Shown here piece after piece: positions 50,439-57,715 of a stretch of DNA of 64,000 bases. Position 1 is the first letter of the stretch; the number at the start of each line of letters is the position of its first letter. Under the pieces are notes generated by a model that ran no database searches, was not told the origin of the DNA, and saw nothing but the letters and a program-made list of their open reading frames with translations. Both the position numbers and the translations under genes were made by a program. The stretch comes from Pseudomonas subflava (GTDB taxonomy: Bacteria > Pseudomonadota > Gammaproteobacteria > Pseudomonadales > Pseudomonadaceae), in the NCBI RefSeq assembly GCF_023823685.1, contig NZ_JAMXBF010000003.1, forward strand, positions 372,001-436,000, read 5' to 3'.

Positions 50439-52310
50439 TCACGGGGCTGCCGCACACAGGGATTGATCCAGGTCATCAAGGCTGTACCCGGGTTGCCCCG
50501 AATACAGCAACTTGTTGATGACAATCGGCTGGTCGATTCCTCCAGCATAAGCTTCGCTCCCATTTCGACGCCCCCCGATATAGGTCGGACGACTTAGCGC
50601 GCCCTCATCGCTAGGCCGACGCAATAACCGGGTGCTTTCGAGCACGCTCTGACCGTTCCAGGAAACCTTAAGCTTGGCCTCGGCGGGTTTCCTGAAGGGT
50701 ATGCTGATCGCCTCAGCCACATACACGCCGATGATCAGCCGGTTACATACCTGCTCTGCGGAGAGAGGAGCGCTGAGCTGCTCCACGCCAGAGTGCCGGA
50801 TACGCAGTCGGCGATCTGCCATCAAACTAACTTGCCAGACGCCCTCCTGCTCAACCAGCGTCTGAACTCGCCCCGAAAACACGGGGGGGCGCAAAGCGAG
50901 CCCCAAACTGTATCCGCCGAAAACCGGCGCGCGCTGCATGGACAGCCCCGAAAGACTTGCAGGGTATCCGCTCCCAGCCGGCTGCCAAGAGAAACCAGGT
51001 TGACGCACCGAGCGCTCCCAGTTCGTAATCCGCCGCAGTGCCTGCTGCGTAGTGAAGGCCTCAGTCGTCGGCGCCTTCTGCTGTGAACCTATCGGAGGAG
51101 CAACCGTCATCGACTGCAGCCCCCCGAGGAAAGACTGATAGAACATCCTCTGCTCGGAGAAGATCCTTCCGCCGTAGCTCATGCCGAAACGATTGTCCGG
51201 AGCGGCAAAAAACAGCCGTTCATGCAGCATGCCTACATCCCCGTCCATGGCCCCGACAAGACTACGTCCATCCAGATCGTTAGGGTCACTCCCTCCCGCT
51301 AGATCAATCAGGGTGGGATAAATATCGGTGATGCTGCTCGGGATTTCGATATCGCGGTCAAGATACCGCTTCGGCCAGTACACCAGCAGAGGCGCTCGTT
51401 GGCCTCCCTCCAGATACTCGGTCTTCACACCGGTGAACGGCCAGTTATTGTTTCGTACCTTGTTGGTTCCACCGTTGTCGCTGGTGAATACGACAATGGT
51501 GTTCTCTGCCTGCCCCGACTCATCAAGCGCCTGCAGCAGACGAGCGACATTCTTATCCAGCCGCGCCAAAACAGCCAGATACCGACCTTCAGGGGTTCTC
51601 GAAAATCTCGCCGCATCCTCCGCTGGGGGTTGATAAGGCGTATGAGGTGAATACAGCCAGAGGTTGATGAACCACGGCTGATCACCGCGCCGCTCGAGCA
51701 GCCCGATTGCCCGATTGGTGAGAATATCATCGAGGTAGCCTTGGTACTGTCGCGGTGGCGTGCCATTTTCCTGCAACCAGGGGTTCCAATGAGTGGGACG
51801 GTTGCGCACCAGTTGGCCCTTTGCATTCGGCCCCTGCAGGACGAAGTGGTTGAGCATCCCGAACCAGTAATCGAACCCCTGCTGGGAGGGCTGTATGGTG
51901 CTGTATTCCAATGCTTCGCCCACGTGCCACTTCCCGACATGCGAAGTGCGGTAGCCCAGCTGCCTAAGTTGCTTGGGCAGCGTATGCAGATCCATCGACA
52001 ACCCTAGCGCGGTAGGTTGGAAGCCGATGCGGGTGGGTTCAAGACCGGTCAGCAGTGCTGCTCGGCTGGGGGAGCAGGTGCTGTCCGTGTAGTGCTGACG
52101 AAATCGCACCGAGCGCTGACTGAGCTGATCCAGCGTCGGTGTCGGTGCGACGCCATCACCCCAACTACCGATATCGTTGTTACCGAGATCGTCGGTTAGG
52201 ATAAGCAGTATGTTGGGACGTGAAGATTGATCCGCATCATTGCCCGAACAGCCAGCACACAGGAGAATGGCCACGATAAGAAAGCACGCGGTTTTGCAGT
52301 AAGCCGCCAC
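50439..52310 (-). CDS. Sulfatase lipoprotein with C-terminal accessory domain
   Basis: A 623-aa exported type I sulfatase. The only reasonable start is GTG at 52310; it gives a lipoprotein signal with CAGC at 18-21 (Cys at -3 is slightly atypical) and +2 Ser. The formylglycine motif is CSPSR with C79. Metal and active-site residues are present: D40/D41 in LLILTDDLGNNDIG, K127 and H129 in HVGKWHVG, H223 in LYSPHTPYQ, and D278-N279 in TSDNGG. After about residue 440 a beta-rich, LamG-like domain follows (Cys, WNGQSVLESTRLL, GGIDQPIVINKLLYSGQPGYSL). It probably removes sulfate from a glycan or small ester in the periplasm. Adjacent PhyH is 50 bases downstream. Confidence 0.92.
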   Translation of the reverse strand: MAAYCKTACFLIVAILLCAGCSGNDADQSSRPNILLILTDDLGNNDIGSWGDGVAPTPTLDQLSQRSVRFRQHYTDSTCSPSRAALLTGLEPTRIGFQPTALGLSMDLHTLPKQLRQLGYRTSHVGKWHVGEALEYSTIQPSQQGFDYWFGMLNHFVLQGPNAKGQLVRNRPTHWNPWLQENGTPPRQYQGYLDDILTNRAIGLLERRGDQPWFINLWLYSPHTPYQPPAEDAARFSRTPEGRYLAVLARLDKNVARLLQALDESGQAENTIVVFTSDNGGTNKVRNNNWPFTGVKTEYLEGGQRAPLLVYWPKRYLDRDIEIPSSITDIYPTLIDLAGGSDPNDLDGRSLVGAMDGDVGMLHERLFFAAPDNRFGMSYGGRIFSEQRMFYQSFLGGLQSMTVAPPIGSQQKAPTTEAFTTQQALRRITNWERSVRQPGFSWQPAGSGYPASLSGLSMQRAPVFGGYSLGLALRPPVFSGRVQTLVEQEGVWQVSLMADRRLRIRHSGVEQLSAPLSAEQVCNRLIIGVYVAEAISIPFRKPAEAKLKVSWNGQSVLESTRLLRRPSDEGALSRPTYIGGRRNGSEAYAGGIDQPIVINKLLYSGQPGYSLDDLDQSLCAAAP

Positions 52311-52328
52311 CAGTAGGACCCTTGCTAA

Positions 52329-53135
52329 ATGAGTGACGCATTATTCCCGAAGCTGGCCGGTAATCAACACGCTATTCCCGAGCCCTCAGGGCTGCTGATC
52401 AATTATCAGGCGCTTAGGGATGCGCAAGAGCAGCTGGCCGATCTTTATCAGAGCAATCAGCCGTTCCCCCACATCGTTATCGATGACTTCCTGCCTGCGA
52501 GCACAATTGACAAGCTGCTTCTGGAATACCCACAGGATCAGAGCCTTCCGGTGTGGAACGATGCGACACACAAAGACAAAAGCAGTGGGGAATATGTCCA
52601 GAAGGACAAGCGCAATATCCGGGACAACCTACAGATGCCGCCGACCTATCGTCAGCTGATCTGGGAACTCAACTCGCAGCACTTCCTGTACTTTCTTGCC
52701 ACGATGACTGGCATCGACAATCTCATCCCTGACCCGAATCTTCGGGGCGCGGGCATCCATCAGATCGGACGGGGCGGCTTCCTCAAAGTACACGCCGACT
52801 TTGCCACTCACCGAGAGTTCGCTCTCGACCGTCGCTTGAACTTTCTGCTCTACCTGAATCAAGACTGGTCGGAAGCCTATGGCGGCCACCTGGAGCTTTG
52901 GGACAAGAAAATGGAAGGCCCGCCAAAACGGGTTCTACCAATCCTGAACCGCTGCGTCGTATTCAACACCACCTCGACGTCCTATCACGGTCATCCGCAA
53001 CCACTAACCTGCCCGGAAGAGGTGTATCGCAAGTCCATGGCGCTCTATTACTACACCAATGGCCGTCCTGCAGGAGAGGCCGAGCCTGGCTTCGCTACGC
53101 TCTGGCAGGATCTCCCCGAAACCTACCGGCAATAA
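52329..53135 (+). CDS. 2OG-Fe(II) oxygenase (prolyl-4-hydroxylase/Tpa1-like fold)
   Basis: A 268-aa oxygenase. The triad is H155 and D157 in FLKVHADFATH, and H220 in TSYHGHPQPL, with R234 in YRKSMALYYYTNGRP as the 2-oxoglutarate anchor. LNFLLYLNQDWSEAYGGHLELWD is the classical P4H-like motif. Such stand-alone proteins in polysaccharide clusters are common but their substrates are mostly unknown. Its ATG is only 18 bases from the divergent sulfatase GTG, and its 3' end overlaps the convergent acyltransferase gene by 41 bases. Confidence 0.9.
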   Translation: MSDALFPKLAGNQHAIPEPSGLLINYQALRDAQEQLADLYQSNQPFPHIVIDDFLPASTIDKLLLEYPQDQSLPVWNDATHKDKSSGEYVQKDKRNIRDNLQMPPTYRQLIWELNSQHFLYFLATMTGIDNLIPDPNLRGAGIHQIGRGGFLKVHADFATHREFALDRRLNFLLYLNQDWSEAYGGHLELWDKKMEGPPKRVLPILNRCVVFNTTSTSYHGHPQPLTCPEEVYRKSMALYYYTNGRPAGEAEPGFATLWQDLPETYRQ

Positions 53136-54246
53136 CCGGCAGGTGAGACTTCAGACGCAAACAGGGACGCTCGATAAAGCGATAGCAGAGAAACGCTGCC
53201 AGCCATGAAAGCAGGAAGCTGACGGCTACCGCAGTAAGCATGCGAGGATCCAGAAGACCCGCGCCCCCGACCTTAACCGGGTAGATAAGGTAAAACTGGA
53301 TCGGGACGTGCACCAGATAGAGCGAATAAGAAATGGTGCCGAAGTGGCTAAATAGCGGATTGAGAAAAAGCCATCTGATCCCCACCTTGAGGTGAAGGCT
53401 GCACAGCAATAGCCCGCCCCAGACTATCGCTTCCAGATCGTGATAAAAGGGCATGTTCTGCAGAGCAGCCTTCTGCCCACTCAGCCCGTACCACTGCAGC
53501 AGCGCTAACAGCAACGCAAAGGCGATCAAGGAAACCACGAACACTCTTCCGGGTGCATTGCCGAACCACTCGAAGCCTCGGCCAAGGTAGAACCAGCTGC
53601 AAAGCCCCCCGACGACAAAGGCTCCGCCCCTTCCGAAAAGTGACGACTGCAGCATCGTATTCTTGTTATTCGCCAGCCAGTCGGGCTGGGAGTAAAAGTA
53701 GAGATGCAACCCTAGCCAGAGTAGCCCTCCGAGAATTACCAGCCAGCGGGAGCTGCGGAAGTGCAGGCCGAGCATTGCCCATGGCAGCAGCAGATAGAAC
53801 TGTATCTCGGTGCACAGCGACCACCATGGGACGCTGAACGGGAAAATTTCAAATCCTACGGGGACGAACAGTAACGCCCGGAGTGCACTTTCAGTGTTAA
53901 AGCTGAAGAGCCACGCTACCAACACAGCTAGGTAATAAAGAGGCAGGATGCGTAAAACACGTGCGCTGTAAAAATTCGCCATGCCGATACGCTGACCATC
54001 CTTTAGCCCCTGAATAAAGGGCAAACTCAAAAGAAAGCCACTGAGCACGAAGAAAAGCGTTACCCCGGTGTTGCCTGCTGCCGCGACACGCAGCCAGAGC
54101 GGCGAGGTGTCAGGTAACCCGCCAGCCCCAATCAGAATGCCGACATAATGAAAGGCAACCACTAACAGGATTGCCCAGCCCCGCAAGGATTCCAGTTGCG
54201 CGAGATATGTTCCGGGCTGACGCATGCCAAGTGAAGTTTGCATCAT
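53095..54246 (-). CDS. Acyltransferase 3 family membrane protein
   Basis: A roughly 383-aa integral-membrane acyltransferase (OafA/OatA-like transmembrane domain) with about ten TM helices. It begins YLAQLESLRGWAILLVVAFHYVG, containing the catalytic H of the R-G-x-A/H motif region, then NTGVTLFFVLSGFLLSLPFI, FYSARVLRILPLYYLAVLVAWL and FGTISYSLYLVHVPIQFYLI. No SGNH domain is attached. It would O-acetylate a surface glycan. The start is uncertain: tandem ATGs at 54246/54243 are preferred to one at 54291. Its 3' end overlaps the convergent oxygenase gene. Confidence 0.9.
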   Translation of the reverse strand: MMQTSLGMRQPGTYLAQLESLRGWAILLVVAFHYVGILIGAGGLPDTSPLWLRVAAAGNTGVTLFFVLSGFLLSLPFIQGLKDGQRIGMANFYSARVLRILPLYYLAVLVAWLFSFNTESALRALLFVPVGFEIFPFSVPWWSLCTEIQFYLLLPWAMLGLHFRSSRWLVILGGLLWLGLHLYFYSQPDWLANNKNTMLQSSLFGRGGAFVVGGLCSWFYLGRGFEWFGNAPGRVFVVSLIAFALLLALLQWYGLSGQKAALQNMPFYHDLEAIVWGGLLLCSLHLKVGIRWLFLNPLFSHFGTISYSLYLVHVPIQFYLIYPVKVGGAGLLDPRMLTAVAVSFLLSWLAAFLCYRFIERPCLRLKSHLPVIAGRFRGDPARA

Positions 54247-54327
54247 GAGCTCTTGTGCTCTCCATGACCGGTGCACTGAAACAACCTGCAAGTAGAAAAG
54301 AGGGAAGCACCATTGATTGGCTCGCCT

Positions 54328-54729
54328 CTACTTTTTCTTCAGAAAAACAAATCGAGATAAAACGAACGTAACGGGGATGGTCATCACGACAACCAGAAGC
54401 GGGGCTAACAGTGGCGATAGGTGCAAGCCATCGACCAGCCCCCACATCATGCCGGCCCCGAGCACGTATTGCGCCACATAGACCAAAGGAAACAAAAGCA
54501 GGGAGAGCGTGCCTCGATGACTTTCAAACACATAGGTGCGATTCAAGATGAAAGCCAGCGCAATCCCTACCGCATAGGCAATCGCATAGCTGACTTGATA
54601 CGGCAGCACCATGATCAACAACAGATAGAGCGCATAGGTGAAGAGCGTGTTCAGGCCACCGGAAAACAGAAACCGGACGAAACGGTTACGCAACAACGAC
54701 CCCATGTACCACACCGGTTCGGACCTCAT
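54328..54729 (-). CDS. GtrA-family membrane protein (putative glycolipid flippase)
   Basis: A 133-aa protein with four TM helices and the GtrA pattern: RFVRFLFSGGLNTLFTYALYLLL, YAIAYAVGIALAFILNRTYVFES and a basic C-terminus VLSRFVFLKKK. GtrA proteins are thought to flip undecaprenyl-phosphate-linked sugars to the periplasm. The ATG at 54729 lies five bases beyond the WxcM-like gene stop on the same strand, consistent with an operon; a longer start inside that gene is less likely. It works with the GtrB and GtrC-like proteins encoded upstream. Confidence 0.92.
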   Translation of the reverse strand: MRSEPVWYMGSLLRNRFVRFLFSGGLNTLFTYALYLLLIMVLPYQVSYAIAYAVGIALAFILNRTYVFESHRGTLSLLLFPLVYVAQYVLGAGMMWGLVDGLHLSPLLAPLLVVVMTIPVTFVLSRFVFLKKK

Positions 54730-54733
54730 TAAG

Positions 54734-55675
54734 CTAGGCACGAACGCGAGCGATGAACTCGTCATAGCTGCGAATGTAATCCGCTGGGTCATAGGAGTCA
54801 GACGCTAAGACCAGCAGCATCGCATCGCTTGAGTAACGGTACTGGATTCCCCAGGTCATTGGTGGCAGGTAAACTCCGACACTGGGCCGATTAAGGACGA
54901 ACTCCTCGCGACTCACCCCGTCATCGGCTACTACATGCACGCTGCCCCGAATCGCGACCAGAAATTGATGGCAGCGGATATGAGCATGCTCGCCACGGGT
55001 TTCCGCAGTGGGCACGTCATAAACGAGGAAATAGCGCTGCACGTCGAAGGGGATATCTCGCTTGCACTCCCCGACAGACAGATTGCCGCGCATGTCCGCC
55101 ACTTCAGCCAAGCGATGCAGGGTAACGCCCTTGACCGAGGTGGCGGTTGCCCCGACCTCTACAGGAAGCCGTTTTTCAGCCTCGCCTAACGAGGACGTCG
55201 TCTCGACATAGCCAACAATTTTTGCCGGGTTGCCCACCACGATTGCATTCGCAGGCACTGATCGCGTTACCACTGCACCAGCACCGATCATCGCATTGGC
55301 ACCGATGGTCAGGCCTGGGAGTATCGTGGCATTAGCCCCCAACGAAGCCCCACTGCGAATAAGGGTGCGAGCGAAACTCTCCGGATAAACCTTGCTGCGC
55401 GGAAATCTATCATTGGTGAACGAAACGTTCGGCCCCACAAAGACATCGTCCTCCAGGGTCACGCCATCCCACAGCTGTACACCACACTTGAGCGTCACCC
55501 GATTACCGACGTGCACGTCGTTTTCAATAAATACGTGATCGCAGACGTTGCAGTCGCGACCAATAGCAGCGCCCGGTAGCACATGGGCGAATGCCCAAAT
55601 GCGCGTTCCGCTACCGATAGTGGTTGATTCGCAGAGCGCTTGGGGATGCACGAAGTAGTCACGCAACTCAGTCAT
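54734..55675 (-). CDS. WxcM-like fusion: LbH N-acetyltransferase + dTDP-sugar 3,4-ketoisomerase
   Basis: A 313-aa bifunctional protein. Residues about 14-155 are a left-handed beta-helix with hexapeptide repeats (TIGSGTRIWAFAHVLPGAAIGRDCNV, VFVGPNVSFTND, IGAGAVVTRSVPANAIVVGNPAKIVG), like FdtC/QdtC/WbpD acetyltransferases. Residues about 180-310 are an FdtA/QdtA cupin with RGEHAHIRCHQFLVAIRGSV and YLPPMTWGIQYRY. Together they match WxcM of Xanthomonas, which makes dTDP-3-acetamido-3,6-dideoxygalactose with an aminotransferase. That aminotransferase is encoded two genes upstream. The ATG at 55675 overlaps the GtrB stop. Confidence 0.92.
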   Translation of the reverse strand: MTELRDYFVHPQALCESTTIGSGTRIWAFAHVLPGAAIGRDCNVCDHVFIENDVHVGNRVTLKCGVQLWDGVTLEDDVFVGPNVSFTNDRFPRSKVYPESFARTLIRSGASLGANATILPGLTIGANAMIGAGAVVTRSVPANAIVVGNPAKIVGYVETTSSLGEAEKRLPVEVGATATSVKGVTLHRLAEVADMRGNLSVGECKRDIPFDVQRYFLVYDVPTAETRGEHAHIRCHQFLVAIRGSVHVVADDGVSREEFVLNRPSVGVYLPPMTWGIQYRYSSDAMLLVLASDSYDPADYIRSYDEFIARVRA

Positions 55676-56606
55676 CGGTGGCTCCGTATCGGTGAGCTCG
55701 CATGGGGATGGCCAACGGGCGCTGCTTGGTGTTTTCGTAGGTTCGCCAGGCATAGGAGCCGACGATTCCGAGGCCCAGCAAGTTCAAGCAACCGAGAAAC
55801 GTAATGGTCAGCATCGTCATCGCGTAGCCTGGCACTTCGATTGCGCCGGACAGTCGGCCAAGCAACACGAAGAGACCGAGTACACAGGCGATCAACGAGC
55901 CCAACGATCCAATCCGGATCAGCAGGCGTATGGGCAGGTCGGTAAAGGAAAAGACGCTGTCCATCAGGTAGTTGATTTTTTTGCGCATGGTCCAGGCGGA
56001 CTTGCCATGCTGACGCTCCTTCCGCTCATAGGAAACACTGGTCCGACGAAACCCGAGCCAAAAAATCTGCGCGATGAGAGAGCTATGGCGCTCCTCAAGC
56101 GTGAGCAACGTATTGCGGAAGACGCGATTGCAGGCAAACATGTCAACGCCGCCAGGCGGAATATCCGGCACGACATAGCGGCGATAGAGCCCCCAGAAAA
56201 CCTGAGATGCCACACGCGAAAGCAGCGGGTCCTGGCGTCGCTCGCGCACGCCGACAACCACGTCCACATCCTGCGCGAGCAACGCCTGATTCATGCGTAA
56301 AACCAGTTCCGGCGGCTCCTGCAAGTCGGCCGCCATGACCGCGAAGCGTTCTCCCTGAGCAAACTGCAATCCGGTTCTTATGGCCATGAAAGAGCCGAAA
56401 TTTCTCGACAGTAGAATCAACTGAGCACGCAGGTTAATTCGCCCAAGCGCATCATTTAACAGCTCATAGCTACGATCCGGACTGCCATCCACGACGAAAA
56501 CCACCTCAAGCTGACCTGCCAGGCCCTCGCTAAGCCCTTGAACAGCAAGGAGCAGATCCGGAATGGAGCCTTCGTTCCGGTAGACAGGAATCACCAGCGT
56601 CAGCAC
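55668..56606 (-). CDS. GtrB/DPM1-type GT2 polyprenyl-phosphate glycosyltransferase
   Basis: A 312-aa GT2 enzyme with two C-terminal TM helices. It starts LTLVIPVYRNEGSIPDLLLAV, has FVVDGSPDRSYELL, NFGSFMAIRTGLQFAQGERFAVMAADLQEPPELV (D-x-D region) and HGKSAWTMRKKINYLMDSVFSFTDLPIRLLIRIG, all of the GtrB/PglC-like DPMS subgroup. It would transfer the sugar to undecaprenyl phosphate. The start is GTG, overlapping the upstream aminotransferase stop (GTGCTGA), and its own end overlaps the WxcM-like gene by eight bases. Confidence 0.92.
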   Translation of the reverse strand: MLTLVIPVYRNEGSIPDLLLAVQGLSEGLAGQLEVVFVVDGSPDRSYELLNDALGRINLRAQLILLSRNFGSFMAIRTGLQFAQGERFAVMAADLQEPPELVLRMNQALLAQDVDVVVGVRERRQDPLLSRVASQVFWGLYRRYVVPDIPPGGVDMFACNRVFRNTLLTLEERHSSLIAQIFWLGFRRTSVSYERKERQHGKSAWTMRKKINYLMDSVFSFTDLPIRLLIRIGSLGSLIACVLGLFVLLGRLSGAIEVPGYAMTMLTITFLGCLNLLGLGIVGSYAWRTYENTKQRPLAIPMRAHRYGATDD

Positions 56607-57715
56607 GGCTGATCCTCGCTGTTGAAGTAGGCGACTACGGCATCGATAACTTGCTGGACTTCCGCATCGCTCAAGCCAGGGAAACAGGGCAGGGAAACGA
56701 CGGAGGCACAGGCAGCCTCGGTCAACGGCAGGGAAAACTCCGGCGCCGGCGAATAGGCAGCTTGCAGATAGTCTGCTACCGGATAATGAATGTCCGTCGC
56801 AATACCGTGCTCTGCCAAAGAAGATACAAAGTGCGCTCGCTGGGGGACCTGCAACACATATAAGTGCGCCACGTAGTCATCTCCGACTTCAGGCACCTCC
56901 AATCCCAGCTCCCGAAACGCAGCGCTGTACCGTCGAGCGATTGCTTTGCGTTGCGCGTTCCAACTGTCGAGGTGCGGCAATTTCTCTCGCAGTACTGCCG
57001 CCTGTAATTCATCCATGCGACTGTTGCGCCCGCCGGGCACCGCCACGTGATACTTGCTAGACCAGCCATACTGGCGCAGCTGCCGCAGCCTGACATCGAG
57101 TGAGTCATCGTTACAGAGCACCGCCCCACCATCGCCGAGCGCTCCGAGGTTTTTCGTCGGATAGAAGCTGAAGCATGCGACGTCACCGAAGCTCCCTGCT
57201 TGGCGGCTGCCAAGACGAGCGCCGTGAGCCTGAGCACAATCTTCGACAAGTGGAATACCGGCTATACGAGCCATATCCGCTATGGATTCGATATCCGCCA
57301 GACGCCCATAGAGATGAGTCACGATGATGGCAGCAGGACGATGCTCAAGCGTCTGTTCAAGCGCGCGAGGACACATGGTTAGCGAAGCAGGATCAATCTC
57401 CACATAAACCGGAAGTGCGCCCAATGCGCGAATGGCGGTGCTGCCATAGAAGCCGGCGTTAGCCACTGCAACCACCTTGCTGCCATTTTCTACACCGACA
57501 GCACGCAATGCCAGCTCAAGAGCGTCGGAGCCATTGGCCACGCTAATGCAGTGTTCCACACCTACATACCTGGCAAATTCGCGCTCAAAGTTCCTGACTT
57601 CTTCCCCCAACACATACCAGTGTCGGTCCACAACGCGAGCCAACGGACCGATAAGATCAAGCCCTGCATTTGCCCTGACTGCAGAAAACAGTGGAACTTG
57701 TGGTTTTTCACTCAC
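56600..57715 (-). CDS. DegT/DnrJ/EryC1 sugar aminotransferase (FdtB/QdtB-like)
   Basis: A 371-aa PLP enzyme. The cofactor lysine is K188 in FSFYPTKNLGALGDGGAV and the ring-nitrogen aspartate is D159 in LVEDCAQAHGA; YGRLADIESI and AVANAGFYGSTAIRALGA fit sugar aminotransferases. It would aminate the 3-keto sugar made by the ketoisomerase half of the WxcM-like protein. The start is GTG, within a GTGAGTGA overlap with the upstream GtrC-like stop, showing tight translational coupling in the operon. Confidence 0.92.
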   Translation of the reverse strand: MSEKPQVPLFSAVRANAGLDLIGPLARVVDRHWYVLGEEVRNFEREFARYVGVEHCISVANGSDALELALRAVGVENGSKVVAVANAGFYGSTAIRALGALPVYVEIDPASLTMCPRALEQTLEHRPAAIIVTHLYGRLADIESIADMARIAGIPLVEDCAQAHGARLGSRQAGSFGDVACFSFYPTKNLGALGDGGAVLCNDDSLDVRLRQLRQYGWSSKYHVAVPGGRNSRMDELQAAVLREKLPHLDSWNAQRKAIARRYSAAFRELGLEVPEVGDDYVAHLYVLQVPQRAHFVSSLAEHGIATDIHYPVADYLQAAYSPAPEFSLPLTEAACASVVSLPCFPGLSDAEVQQVIDAVVAYFNSEDQPC

